Source: Rhynchosporium graminicola (Eukaryota > Ascomycota > Leotiomycetes > Helotiales > Ploettnerulaceae). Taken from it: 64,000 nt of DNA. This document shows, piece by piece, positions 1 to 10,461 of the stretch. Position 1 is the first letter of the stretch. Every line of letters begins with the position of its first letter. The stretch spans positions 1-64,000 of the forward strand of contig FJUW01000164.1 of the NCBI GenBank assembly GCA_900074885.1. The letters run 5' to 3'. Both the position numbers and the translations under genes were made by a program. The notes below the pieces were generated by a model that was given only the letters and a program-made list of their open reading frames with translations, made no database searches and was not told the origin of the DNA.

Positions 1-148
1 GGGGTTTATATTCTTCTTTTTAGGTTTAATACCTTTAGCTTTTATAATTGCCTTTTCAGGTTTAGAATTAGGTATTGCCTTTATACAAGCTCAAGTATTC
101 GTAGTTTTAACTAGTAGTTATATTAAAGATGCTTTAGATTTACATTAA
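1..148 (+). CDS. atp6: ATP synthase subunit a (Atp6), C-terminal part
   Basis: Atp6 is the membrane subunit a of F1Fo ATP synthase, forming the proton path against the c-ring in the inner membrane. The reading frame enters the window at base 2 and ends with TAA at 146-148. About 48 residues are visible, ending with the typical subunit a helix (GLELGIAFIQAQVFVVLTSS) and the tail YIKDALDLH. Only the 3' end is here, so start, length and introns cannot be judged. The gene precedes rns on the same strand, as is usual in Pezizomycotina. Confidence 0.93.
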   Translation, partial: GFIFFFLGLIPLAFIIAFSGLELGIAFIQAQVFVVLTSSYIKDALDLH

Positions 149-391
149 TTATAAGTAAAATAAGTTCTATTATTTATTGTTACTTACACTTGTAGCCTGT
201 TAAGGTCTATAAACTAAACAAGAAATTTCTTGTTTTTGTGATACTAATAGTACAAGTGCTATATGTATAGTACAGGAAAGTCTGGTGCTTATTAAATGTC
301 AACACCTAAAAAATGAGTGTTGGGTAAAAACTTGAGTATTTAATAGAAAATAATTAAGGTCTTTCTATAGTTATTTAAACTATAGGTAAAT

Positions 392-461
392 GTATAGAAA
401 ACAATTAAAAAATAATAATGATAATCGTATAGAAAACAATTAAAAAATAATAATGCTAATC
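392..461 (+). repeat. Tandem 35-bp direct repeat, two copies
   Basis: Units 392-426 and 427-461 are identical except for one base (A or C near the end of the unit). They lie in the ~560-nt non-coding stretch between atp6 and rns, which otherwise holds AT-rich sequence and T runs. I see no gene there. Confidence 0.85.
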
Positions 462-646
462 ATATTAAAAATTATATGAACAAAACTAATTAAAAACTAT
501 ACAGTAAAATAATCTTAATGAGATCTCAAGCTTGACGTTAGGCCTTAATATAGACTAATAACTATAACAGGATCCGGCTTAAAAGTATCCAAAAACAATA
601 ATAATTTTTTTTTTTTTTTATATAATATATTTATATAATTATATAA

Positions 647-674
647 ATATATTAATTAGTAATGGTATAGGAAT
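647..674 (+). repeat. 28-bp repeat upstream of rns, first copy
   Basis: This 28-nt block ends in GGTATAGGAAT. An identical copy sits at 62341-62368, upstream of the ORF at 62464. In both places GGTATAG is followed downstream by CTATACC (here near 704-710), so the RNA could fold back. Role unknown; a transcription start or processing site is possible. Confidence 0.7.
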
Positions 675-711
675 GTAGATCTGGTTGCTTAAATTTATGT
701 TTTCTATACCT

Positions 712-2362
712 ATATATTGAGTTTGATGATGGCTCTGAATGAACGCTGTCCAAGTGCTTGACACATGCTAATCGAACGTCTAATTTAATTAATGATTTGT
801 TTCATCTATTTCATTAGAAGTGGTGTACAGGTGAGTATATAACATTTTGGCTGCCTTAGAGTAAGGTTTATAAATACCTTATAATACGCAATAAAAGGAA
901 ATTAACTTCCGCTTTAAGAGGACAATAAATGTTTCGGATAGGTAGTAGTTAAAGTAATGGTTTAACTAGCTTAAAATTCCGTAGTCGAGGCTGAGAGGTC
1001 GATCGATCACATTGGGTCTGAAAAAACCCCAATACGTATAGTACAGCAGTGGGGAATATTGGTCAATAGCCTAACGGCTGAACCAGCAACTTGGGAGAAT
1101 GTATAGCTACGGCTAGTTATTTTGGTTGTTTAATTAATTATATACGAAACTTATGTTCTTCGTATATAGGAGATTATTCACTTTTTGTTTCTTTTTAGCG
1201 CCGGTGTTTTCAAAATTAACTTACCACTCACCGTAAGGTGCACGTAAGTAATACTTAAGTGGACAAAGTAATATCGATTTTATCGAATAAAGTTCTAGAT
1301 AGGATACTGATCATGACAATTTTCTGTCTATATGTCTTGACCAAATTACGTGCCAGCAGTCGCGGTAATACGTAGAAGACTAGTGTTATTCATCTTTAGT
1401 AGGTTTAAAGGGTACCTAGACGGTATAATTAGTCTTTAATAGGAAACGGTTATACTAGAGTTATATATGAGGAGGTGAGTATTTGTGGAGTAGAGTTGAA
1501 ATTCTTTGATACCATGAGGACTGGTAAAGGCGAAAGCAACCTTTTATCTAATAACTGACGTTGAGGGACGAAGGCTCGGGTAGCGAACAGGATTAGATAC
1601 CCTAGTAGTCCAAGCAGAAAATGATGAATGCCATAGGTTAGATAATATTTTAGTCTATAAATGAAAGTGTAAGCATTTCACCTCAAGAGTAATGTGGCAA
1701 CGCAGGAACTGAAATCATTAGACCGTTTCTGAAACCAGTAGTGAAGTATGTTATTTAATTCGTCGTTACGCGAAAAACCTTACCACAACTTGAATATTAT
1801 ATTAAGTAAATCTTATCTTATAATAAGAGATATAGAATATATTACAAGCGTTGCACGGCTGTCTTCAGTTAATGTCGTGAGATATTGGTTTATTCCATTA
1901 AATTAACGGAAACCCTTGCTTTATTTGCGATCTAATCTAAATAAAGCAGTTCACCATCATATCGGATATGATAACAGGGACCAAGACAAGTCATCATGGC
2001 CTAAATGTTGTGGGCGATAGACGTGCTGCATATTCCTATACAAAATGATGCAATAATGTGAATTGGAGCTAATCTAATAAAGTAGGATAAAACATGGATT
2101 GTAGTCTGTAATTCGACTGCATGAATAAGGAATTACTAGTAATCGTGAATCACCACGTCACGGTGAATTTTTTCTCAGATAGGTACTTACTACTCGTCAG
2201 GCGCCGAAAGAAGTGTGTGCAATAAGTTTGGTCTTTCATTTATTTTTACTCTAGTCTATTCGTTCTAGTTTTTTTATGGAAGATTTTCGTATGCGTGACT
2301 TTGATTGGTGTTAAGTCGAAATACGGTTCGTGTAGTGGAAATTGCACGGGATTGATTTTATA
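712..2362 (+). rRNA. rns: Small-subunit ribosomal RNA
   Basis: The 5' domain starts with the conserved GAGTTTGATGATGGCTC near 719. The 530 loop (GCCAGCAGTCGCGGTAATAC, 1351-1370), the 790-region GGATTAGATACCCTAGTAG (1590-1608), the 1390-region helix near 2000-2020 and the decoding region near 2120-2180 are all present in order. The 3' end is placed after the last helix (GGTTCGTGTAGTGGAAATTGCACGG) and is approximate. I see no intron; the length of about 1.65 kb fits an intronless fungal rns. Confidence 0.93.
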
Positions 2363-2402
2363 TTAACAATACAGGTATATTTATATACTTATGTGTATAA
2401 TA

Positions 2403-2438
2403 CTTATAGTCTGCCCCCCCCCAACTCGGGACTATAAG
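2403..2438 (+). other. Hairpin with C-rich loop after rns
   Basis: CTTATAGTC (2403-2411) pairs exactly with GACTATAAG (2430-2438) around a loop containing a run of C. It lies between rns and trnY and may mark RNA processing; this is inferred from structure only. Confidence 0.6.
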
Positions 2439-2452
2439 ATCATTATATATAA

Positions 2453-2538
2453 AGGAAGGTTCCGTTTGTTGGTATGACGGGTTGAGCTGTAAACTCAATA
2501 GCAATATGCTGTCGAAGGTTCGAGTCCTTTTCTTCCTA
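2453..2538 (+). tRNA. trnY(gta): tRNA-Tyr (GTA)
   Basis: Acceptor AGGAAGG/TCTTCCT, anticodon loop CTGTAAA on a GTTGAG/CTCAA stem, a long variable arm as in class II tRNAs, and T arm GAAGG-TTCGAGT-CCTTT. Confidence 0.93.
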
Positions 2539-2565
2539 ATTATTTACGTATAAAGGCGCCATTAG

Positions 2566-2636
2566 GCCTTTATAGCTCAAAGGTAGAGCAAAATACTGTT
2601 AATATTTCGATAGATGTTCGATTCATCTTGAGGGCT
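2566..2636 (+). tRNA. trnN(gtt): tRNA-Asn (GTT)
   Basis: Acceptor GCCTTTA/TGAGGGC, D arm GCTC-GAGC, anticodon loop CTGTTAA on AAATA/TATTT, T arm AGATG-TTCGATT-CATCT. Confidence 0.93.
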
Positions 2637-2655
2637 GGTAACTCAGAATATGTCG

Positions 2656-2726
2656 GGCGTGTTGGCTTAATGGTAAAGTTCTGTGTTTCGGCCACAAGTA
2701 TATAAGTTCAACTCTTATACACGTCT
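2656..2726 (+). tRNA. trnR(tcg): tRNA-Arg (TCG)
   Basis: Acceptor GGCGTGT/ACACGTC (7 pairs), anticodon loop TTTCGGC on a CTGTG/CACAA stem with one mismatch, T arm ATAAG-TTCAACT-CTTAT. It would read CGN codons. Confidence 0.85.
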
Positions 2727-2848
2727 TTATTCTTATTTAACTGCCCTTTCCTCTAGCTTTGTTAGATTTAAATTCTTTCTAACTATGGTAGTTAATTTTT
2801 ATTTAATGTTATTTAGTTAAATATAATGAGGTTTTTTCTGTTTTATCT

Positions 2849-3523
2849 ATGAATAGTCTTTATATTTTAAATGAAAGTTTCACGAATGGCTATAGATCAG
2901 AGATATTAGACATTATATCTTTATCGGCTATTTTATGTGGAATATTCGTTATTATTAGCAAAAACCCTATTGTTTCTGTTCTGTTTTTAATAGGTTTATT
3001 TTTAAGTATCGCTAGTTACCTAATGATATTAGGTTTAAACTTTATTGGTCTTTCTTACTTATTAGTATATGTTGGTGCTGTGTCAATTTTATTCTTATTT
3101 ATTTTAATGTTAATAAACGTTAGGATAAGCGAGCTATTAAGTAAGACTAGCAATAGTATACCTTTAGCTATACTTATTACCATTGCATTCAACTATCCTT
3201 TATATCAAATATTGCCATATAGTATTGCCTCCTTTAATAGTTATACTGTTGATTTAAATAATACTTTAAATGATATACGATATCATAATTATAGTGATAG
3301 TTTAAATAAATTTTTTAAGTTAAATGGTGCTGAATTAGACAACGGTGAAATATCCTTCGTTACTAGTAAAATCTGAGACGGTAATTTAGCCGAAACTAGT
3401 CATATATCTAGTATAGGTAATATTATGTACACTAGTTATAGTATATGATTAATATTAACTTCTATTATATTACTATTAGCTATGGTTGGTGCTATCGTTA
3501 TTACAATAAAACAAAAAAATTAA
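2849..3523 (+). CDS. nad6: NADH dehydrogenase subunit 6
   Basis: Nad6 is a membrane-arm subunit of respiratory complex I. The frame runs 224 codons from ATG 2849 to TAA 3521-3523, reading UGA as Trp twice near the C-terminus. It has five hydrophobic segments, including the conserved helix around residues 55-85 (IGLSYLLVYVGAVSILFLFI), and a final helix near residues 190-217. Length and motif are normal for Pezizomycotina. A hydrophilic, less conserved stretch lies between helices 4 and 5. No intron is seen. Confidence 0.96.
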
Positions 3524-3642
3524 TAAAACCATCTATAAAAGATAGCTTTATATTTATATATGTATAATAATTTAACTTATCCACTCATTATTTATATTAT
3601 AATTCTTAAGTTATATTTACAATATATCTTATACAATTATAA

Positions 3643-3717
3643 GGGCTAGTCCTTTCTAATTGGTCAGAAACTTTCTTGTCATGAAAGTAAATGTCGGTTC
3701 GAATCCGACCTAACCCG
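3643..3717 (+). tRNA. trnD(gtc): tRNA-Asp (GTC)
   Basis: Acceptor GGGCTAG/CTAACCC with one C-A mismatch, anticodon loop TTGTCAT on CTTTC/GAAAG, T arm GTCGG-TTCGAAT-CCGAC. Confidence 0.93.
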
Positions 3718-3737
3718 TAGTGATATTATAAACAAAA

Positions 3738-3809
3738 AAGGGATTGGCTTAATGGTAGAGCAACCGTTTTACACACGGAAGGTTAGGTGTTCAAGTCACC
3801 TATTCCTTA
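3738..3809 (+). tRNA. trnV(tac): tRNA-Val (TAC)
   Basis: Acceptor AAGGGAT/ATTCCTT, anticodon loop TTTACAC, T arm AGGTG-TTCAAGT-CACCT. Small ORFs across it are shadows. Confidence 0.93.
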
Positions 3810-3962
3810 AACCTCAATATATGTATAGTATTTATATGTATATATATATATATATATTGTGCTTTAATGAGATACCTCGGGTATGCATAGATATAAATAT
3901 ATCTTTTGTTAAACAAGAATATATATATATTATGAAATTATATAAACAATAAAAAAGAATAT

Positions 3963-4772
3963 ATGACAAATTTGACTAGAAGTAATTTTCAAGCTCATCC
4001 TTTTCACTTAGTATCACCGTCACCCTGACCATTATATACTTGTATTGCTTTATTAACATTAACAACAAGTGGTGTATTAACAATGCACGGTTTTAGTAAT
4101 GGTGAAATGTTTTTATCCTTAGCTTTTGTAACACTTATTTCTTCAATGTCATTATGATGAAGGGATGTTATAAGTGAGGGTACATATTTAGGTAACCATA
4201 CATTAGCAGTACAAAGAGGTTTAAATATGGGTGTGGCTTTATTTATAGTTTCGGAAGCGTTATTATTCTTAGCTATATTTTGAGCTTTTTTTCACAGTGC
4301 CTTATCTCCTACAGTAGAATTAGGAGCACAATGACCACCAATGGGTATAGAAGCTATTAACCCATTTGAATTACCTTTACTTAACACAGTAATACTGTTA
4401 TCAAGTGGTGTTACAGTTACATATGCTCATCATTCTTTAATACAAGGAAATAGAAGTGGAGCTTTATATGGATTAGTGGCTACAGTAATCTTAGCTGTAA
4501 TATTCACAGGATTTCAAGGTGTAGAATACACTGTTTCTTCTTTTACAATAAGTGACGGTGCCTTTGGATCTTGTTTTTATTTTGGTACGGGTTTTCATGG
4601 GTTTCATGTTATGATAGGTACTGCTTTTATTGCGGTAGGTTTGTGACGAGTATTAGCTTACCATTCGACAGAAAATCATCATTTGGGTTTGGAATCGAGT
4701 ATATTATACTGACACTTTGTGGATGTGGTATGGCTATTTCTTTTTATATCAATATATTACTGAGGATCCTAA
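3963..4772 (+). CDS. cox3: Cytochrome c oxidase subunit 3
   Basis: Cox3 is a core membrane subunit of complex IV. The frame from ATG 3963 ([20 protein letters not shown]) to TAA 4770-4772 gives 269 residues, the normal length. UGA is read as Trp at conserved positions such as SPSPWPLYT and VDVVWLFLF. The C-terminal [19 protein letters not shown] is complete. No intron. The last 43 nt overlap the possible start of the DUF3445 gene in another frame. Confidence 0.97.
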
Positions 4773-5863
4773 ATAAAATTTACAATAATTTAAATAATAG
4801 GGGTTTAATATCTCGTCCACCGAAACCCGCGGGTTTCGTTACAATAAATCTAGAAAGTTCTATTATACCAAAAAAGGTTATATATTCTCATCTTATACCT
4901 AATAAAATAAGTACATTTAATAAGAATAAAGTAATAAGTATACCTACACCCTTAGATAGTGCTAAATTAACTTTACCCGAGATAGGTACATATAAGTTCC
5001 AATACTGATTAAAAGGTTACGATATTAATAATTTACATGTTTTAGATAGCAATTATTTAAATTGATATAAAGTACGAAAAGCTCTTCTAGACTTTGAAGC
5101 GAATAAAGTGTCTCAGCAGTTGCCTGAATCTTTTAATAGCTGTCGTGAAGCGTTGTTTCAAGTAGTAGGATATTTAGAATTTAAATACCCTGATGCTTAT
5201 ATAAGTATATATATAAATAATGAATTGCACATCGTAAATAAAATAAATGGTGAAGTGTACTCTTTAAATAGTCAACGTCCATTAGATGTGTTAGCTTTAC
5301 TTACCATGGATGACTTTAGCATTCTTCAAATACGTCCAGACGGGGAATATTATTTGACAGCTAGTGCTACGTTATTTCCAATTGGTTGAGCGTTAAATGA
5401 AAGAATAGGTTATTCTATACGGGATTTACACAATTCAGCCCCTAAGTGAAGAAAGGGCGATTATGCCTACGATAATACAAGAGGCTTATTCGATAAAATC
5501 AAGGGACCTCACGTATTTCACAGGAATAATTATTTTATTGTTAATACATCTAAATTGTTTTTACCTGAAAATATTATAAAAATACCGTTAGCTGGTGACA
5601 TAGGCAATTTACCTGGGTTTAGGTATGAAGATATTTATGTTAGGCGGGAGTTACAAACTGCGATTAGATTAATAGAATCTAATTCTATATTATTCACAGT
5701 AAGAACTTTTATTGCTCCTATGACTTCTCTTACTGATACACAGTTACTTAATTTACATGAATTATATTTAAGTATAAAAAAAGAAAATAGGGAGTATCAT
5801 AACGTACATAAACTAGAACCTGTTATACGTAAATATATAACAGAAGTTAGAAAACTAAAATAA
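4730..5863 (+). CDS. DUF3445 / HRQ-family protein (haem-dependent oxidative N-demethylase-like)
   Basis: An open frame runs to TAA 5861-5863 if UGA is Trp. From the ATG at 4730 it is 377 residues, overlapping the cox3 3' end; another in-frame ATG is at 4571. Residues 1-17 form a hydrophobic segment ([17 protein letters not shown]), then a Pro-containing linker. The rest resembles the DUF3445 family by eye: LDSNYLNWYKVRKALL (~104), SATLFPIGWALNERIGY (~211), LHNSAPKW (~231), YVRRELQTAIRL (~302) and ILFTVRTFIAPM (~320). Family members are bacterial or nuclear-encoded fungal proteins; the studied bacterial member is a PAS-fold haem enzyme that oxidatively demethylates amines. All four internal Trp codons are UGA, one inside the family-typical LFPxGW segment, so the gene is adapted to the mitochondrial code. 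Substrate unknown. The hydrophobic start suggests a membrane anchor. Confidence 0.8.
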
Positions 5864-6174
5864 AAAAAAACTTTTTTTCTATGATATATTATTATGTATG
5901 ACTTAGTTATCTCAACTTGGTTTATTATCATGTGAGTAGTAATTCTATTCTTTATATAATTTTTGGTTTTTCTAACTGAAAATAAGCGTACTTTATGTGA
6001 AGGGCTTGTATCTTATGTTTATTAATATTCTCGTATATAATGTTGTAATATTGTTGCAATATTACCTATATACCAGGTAATAATCGCTAAATTCTTATGG
6101 TTGGCTATACTTGCTAAAATACTTCTTTTTTATGTTTCTTATTTATAGATTATACATATAACTTATGTATAATA
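5864..6174 (+). other. Non-coding spacer
   Basis: AT-rich spacer between the DUF3445 gene and trnK. Two short direct repeats around ATATTG/GTAATATT occur near 6040-6080. No gene or tRNA seen. Confidence 0.5.
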
Positions 6175-6246
6175 GAGATCTTAGTTTAATGGTAAAATAC
6201 GAGATTTTTAATCTTTGTTATAAGGGTTCGACCCCCTTAGGTCTTA
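6175..6246 (+). tRNA. trnK(ttt): tRNA-Lys (TTT)
   Basis: Acceptor GAGATCT/AGGTCTT, anticodon loop TTTTTAA, T arm AAGGG-TTCGACC-CCCTT. The anticodon stem has only four good pairs. Confidence 0.87.
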
Positions 6247-6281
6247 CATGTATACTCTAAACATAATAAATAATATAAACA

Positions 6282-6306
6282 AAGCTAGCCTAGTCTTGGC
6301 TAGCTT
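6282..6306 (+). other. Perfect 9-bp hairpin
   Basis: AAGCTAGCC (6282-6290) and GGCTAGCTT (6298-6306) pair exactly around a 7-nt loop, followed by a T run at ~6322. It sits between trnK and trnG and could be a processing signal or a small mobile palindrome. Confidence 0.6.
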
Positions 6307-6355
6307 CCACAAAAACAATCATTTTTTTTGTTTTATTTAAACATAACTTAAATAA

Positions 6356-6426
6356 ACGGCCATAGGTTAATGGTAGACCTTTCGTTTTCCAAGCGAATTG
6401 TGTCGATTCGAATTCGGCTGGCCGTA
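6356..6426 (+). tRNA. trnG(tcc): tRNA-Gly (TCC)
   Basis: Acceptor ACGGCCA/TGGCCGT (perfect), anticodon loop TTTCCAA on TTCGT/GCGAA, T arm GTCGA-TTCGAAT-TCGGC. Confidence 0.94.
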
Positions 6427-6696
6427 TTTATATTATTTATCCGATTAAACCCGCTTAAGGATCTGTATAATCCTTTATAATAAATAACAATTAAGTATAA
6501 GCATATTTATATTATACTTTTATGCGGTTAACCTCTTTTTGTATTGATGTTCATAATAACGGTAGTTCCTTTGCATATAGCCGTACTGTATACAATAAAA
6601 CAGTAACCATAAGTGGTAATATAGAACAAGTAAATTAGTCGTTATATATTTATATATATAAAGTATAAAATATATGATTTTATAAATTTTATATAA

Positions 6697-6776
6697 GGAA
6701 AAGTTGCTATTGGTAAAGCGAGATATTTGCTAAATATTGTGTTATGCACCTGGATGTTCGAATCATCTCTTTTCCG
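6697..6776 (+). tRNA. trnS(gct): tRNA-Ser (GCT)
   Basis: Acceptor GGAAAAG/CTTTTCC, anticodon loop TTGCTAA, long variable arm, T arm GGATG-TTCGAAT-CATCT. Confidence 0.93.
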
Positions 6777-6822
6777 TAAATTACAATAAGGTTTATATAT
6801 TAATAATAACTTTATTAAATAT

Positions 6823-6893
6823 AAGAGCATAGTTTAATGGTAAAATTTGAAGCTTCAAACTTCACTTTCTCAGTTCAAATCTGAGTGCTCTTG
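6823..6893 (+). tRNA. trnW(tca): tRNA-Trp (TCA), reads UGA
   Basis: Acceptor AAGAGCA/TGCTCTT, anticodon loop CTTCAAA on TGAAG/CTTCA, T arm CTCAG-TTCAAAT-CTGAG. The TCA anticodon explains the in-frame UGA codons of every core gene here. Confidence 0.95.
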
Positions 6894-7224
6894 CATGAAA
6901 AATTAAAAATATATTATTAACCTTTTTGTTTGGTTCTTATCATTCTCACTAAAGGATTGTTTATGGAGCACAAGGTATAACACCTGTTAAATTGATACAT
7001 TGTCCTCTCCCTATATGTGAAGGATTTTATTGTCGACGTACAAATAGTGAATATATTTCCTTATATAGGTCCAGGTCTATATATGCGGATAAACTACTAT
7101 CTTAAATATTCTAGAGGGGGGGATATGTTTAACATCCTTTAATTTGCAATAAGGCTATATACATAATAATGTATCAGTAGTAAAACTGAGTCAAAAAATA
7201 GAGGTTAAAAATATTATAAAATAA
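6894..7224 (+). other. Non-coding spacer
   Basis: 331 nt between trnW and trnI. It contains a G run near 7116 and no ORF or tRNA that I can support. Confidence 0.5.
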
Positions 7225-7296
7225 AGTTCTTTAGCTTAACTGGTAGAGCGTATTCTTGATAAGGATGTTATTCAAGTTCAAGTCTTGAAAGAACTA
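7225..7296 (+). tRNA. trnI(gat): tRNA-Ile (GAT)
   Basis: Acceptor AGTTCTT/AAGAACT, anticodon loop TTGATAA, T arm TCAAG-TTCAAGT-CTTGA. Confidence 0.94.
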
Positions 7297-7390
7297 AATT
7301 TTAATTTAAGGTATTAATTATAGGTATGTGTTTTTTAATTTAATAGCTTCTATTACATATATTAAATATCTTAACCATTAAATTACATAT

Positions 7391-7476
7391 AGAGAATTGA
7401 CTGAGTGGTTTAAAGTGATAAGCTTGAAACTTATTTGATTTAATAGATCACATCCGTTCAAATCGGATATTCTCTG
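7391..7476 (+). tRNA. trnS(tga): tRNA-Ser (TGA)
   Basis: Acceptor AGAGAAT/ATTCTCT, anticodon loop CTTGAAA on ATAAG/CTTAT, long variable arm, T arm ATCCG-TTCAAAT-CGGAT. Confidence 0.94.
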
Positions 7477-7509
7477 CTTTAACACTAATTGAGTAAAAAA
7501 CAAATAAAA

Positions 7510-7582
7510 CGGATTAGAGCCAGGTTGGTTAGGCGCCTCATTTGGGTTGAGGATCTGTTATGTTCGAATCATAATAATCCGA
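7510..7582 (+). tRNA. trnP(tgg): tRNA-Pro (TGG)
   Basis: Acceptor CGGATTA/TAATCCG, anticodon loop TTTGGGT on CCTCA/TGAGG, T arm TTATG-TTCGAAT-CATAA. Confidence 0.94.
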
Positions 7583-10461
7583 TAAAAAATATAAACATAT
7601 TAGTAATGTGTATGATATCTATGGCGAATTTCTATGTAATATTACATAGGAAAGTATATAAAGAGATTATTACGGATACCTAGCTATATATTAAAGAGAG
7701 TAATTAAATTTTAAATTAAATTGTTTTGCGGTAAAAGAAGAAATTGTTAAGTTGTTCTTTATATCCAATCTCCCCTCTTTAGTGAGGGGAGAGGAGGATG
7801 CCGCTATTTTCTTTTTCTTTTTTATATGAAAAAGAAAAGACGAAAAGCCCTTGTTTCTTTTTTATAAGAATAATAATAAAAAGGTAAAAAACAGGCCGAC
7901 GATTAAACATGAACTCTTAGATAAATTAAATTATAAACGAAGTGAATTGAAATATCTTAGTAACTTCAGGAAAAGAAATCAAACGAGATTCTATGATTAG
8001 TGAGAATGAAAGTAGAAGAAGAGCCTAATGGTTTACCGGTATATTATTAATAAAAATTATAATATAAAGCGTAGTAAGATTAGAAAAAGTAAAACGGGCA
8101 AAACCTGTTTGAATAAAGGGGAACCTTCCTCTAAGGCTAAATATAATATATAAGCGATAGCGTATAGTACTGTGAGGGAAAGGTTTGAAGTAGTAGTCTT
8201 ATAAGCAGCTCGAGTAAAATTTAAATAAAAAGTAAGAGCGTACCTTTTGCATAATGGGTCAGCGAGTTAATATTAGATGCGAGCAGTAATGCCCAGATAA
8301 ACCAATTATGAAATAATGAATTAGTATCTAAAATTAGACCCGAAGCCTGGTGATATTACTACAGTCAGGGTTATAAAAGCCCGAACGGTTTATCGTTGTA
8401 AAGATATCCGAAGAACTGTGGTAAGTTAGTGAAAGACAATACTGACTAGGATAGCTGGTTTTCTGCGAAACCTATATAAGTAGGTAATTCAAGGTACATC
8501 ATAGCAGGTACAGAACTGTGATCTCAGGCAACTTCTATCATATTATCCTATTGCTACACACAATGTAGCTATAGTATAATGGGTGATTTTGCATATATCG
8601 GGCAATCGTGAAGATTTTATCGGTGAGTATTCGCACTCGGAAGGGCAATGATGAATATTGAATAATCGGACATAGTACGATAAGGTTGTATGTCTAAAGG
8701 GAAACAGCCCAGAACAAGAGTTAAGGTTCCAAAATTATTGTTAAGTGAAATTAAGGAAGTTTCTATCTAATACGACTAGGAAATAGGCTTAGAAGCGGTC
8801 CATTTTTTGAAGATCTCGTAACAGAGCACTGGTTTAATAAATTAAGTTTACGCTTATTTATATTGATAGTTGCACCGAAAATTTAACGGATCTAAACAAT
8901 ATACCGACACCTTGTCCATATTTATTAATAATTTATTATTATATTTAATGGGGTAGCAGAACGTTGGGTAAATCTAGGACTTATTCTTTTTAAGAATGAA
9001 TATAAGATAACCCAAGTGAGAATGCTGACATGAGTAACGAAAAAGGGATAACCCTCGCCTAAAGCTTATGGTTTTAATAAAGTAACGGCCTCTAAGTTTA
9101 CCAACCTAAAGGATTAATAAACGATGAGCAAAAAATCTCTATCGAGTAGTAACAACCTTCTTCTGCGACCTGCGAAACTGGCTAATTGAAAAAAGAAAGT
9201 GAAGAAGGTTCTGGAAAAACATCGATACATCTAGTTGTCAAGTTGTAATAAACTAAAAAAGATGCATGACAAGACAATGGATTTGACCGTACCTAAAGAC
9301 TACCCCCAGTAAGCTAGTAGAGAATACGAAGGCGTTTGAGTGAACAATCATTAAGGAACTCGGCAAACTAACTACCGTAACTTCGGGATAAGGAGAGCCA
9401 TTCCTCCTAATTAATATTAGGTTAAGAATAGGAAGCATGGAATAGTGTTGTACGACTGTTTAATTAAAACAAAGCACTCTGCAGTAAGATAATAAATCAA
9501 AGTATTGAGTGTGATTTCTGCCCGATGTCGGCTGGTTAACGGATTTGCTAAGTTGACTAATATAAGCTTGGCTTCGAAGGAAACCCCGATCAATGGCGGC
9601 CTTACCTATGAGGGTCCTAAGGTAGCGGAATACCTTGGCCGTTAAATGCGGTCTTGCATGAATGATTTAACGATACAACAGCTGTCTCAATGATTGGCTC
9701 AGTGAAATTGGAATAACTGTGCAGATACAGTTTACCTCTAGTTAGACGAGAAGACCCTATGCAGCTTTACTGTTGCTAGTTATTGAATATGATATGGCGA
9801 ATTTTAGTTATAAGGTAGTGTAAGCACAATTGAAACACCTTTATTTAGTTTATCATATTGGTAGATTTTTCTACGTGAAACTCTCAAACATATCTAGCTT
9901 TTGCTAGAGATTTGAGATAATCATTAACCTTCAAAGAAGGAACAATTGCTAGGAGGCAGTTTATGCGGGGCACAGATCCCATAAAAAGTACCTGGGTGTA
10001 TCCAAAGTTAATTTTGTAAAATTGTCATAAATATTTGACAATTAAATATACTAATGATGTATATTTTTTATTTTTAGTATGTTATTTGGTATAGCTTAAG
10101 CTATAACTAATCCAGCTATATATCTATTGAGTTAGAACTAATATTTTTTTCCAAGTAAGATTTTAACTATATGGAAAATAGTTGTAATTAAAACATTAAG
10201 AAAATAGGGCAAATACTTTTAATTTTCCAATGTTTTTAGTTATATTATTAGTTGGCTTAGTTTATAATAATTAAGTTTGTGCGTATTTTTTTTTATATGA
10301 AAATACTAATAATATAATTATGTTTATTACTTGTCAAGTTTAATGGCTTAATCTTGCTTTACTGTTTGACTTACACGTCTATCAGTCGCGTAAGCGGGGC
10401 ATATGATCACAAGATGCAGAAAGGAAAGGTCTTGGATAATTGAAAAAGCTACGCTAGGGAT

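Noticed and set aside
3752..3952. Short ORF across trnV
   Set aside because: It lies over a well-folded tRNA and AT-repeat spacer.
7489..7683. 64-codon ORF across trnP
   Set aside because: It is a shadow of the tRNA and the rnl leader; no start context or similarity.
9253..9438. Minus-strand ORF in rnl
   Set aside because: It is antisense to conserved rRNA sequence.
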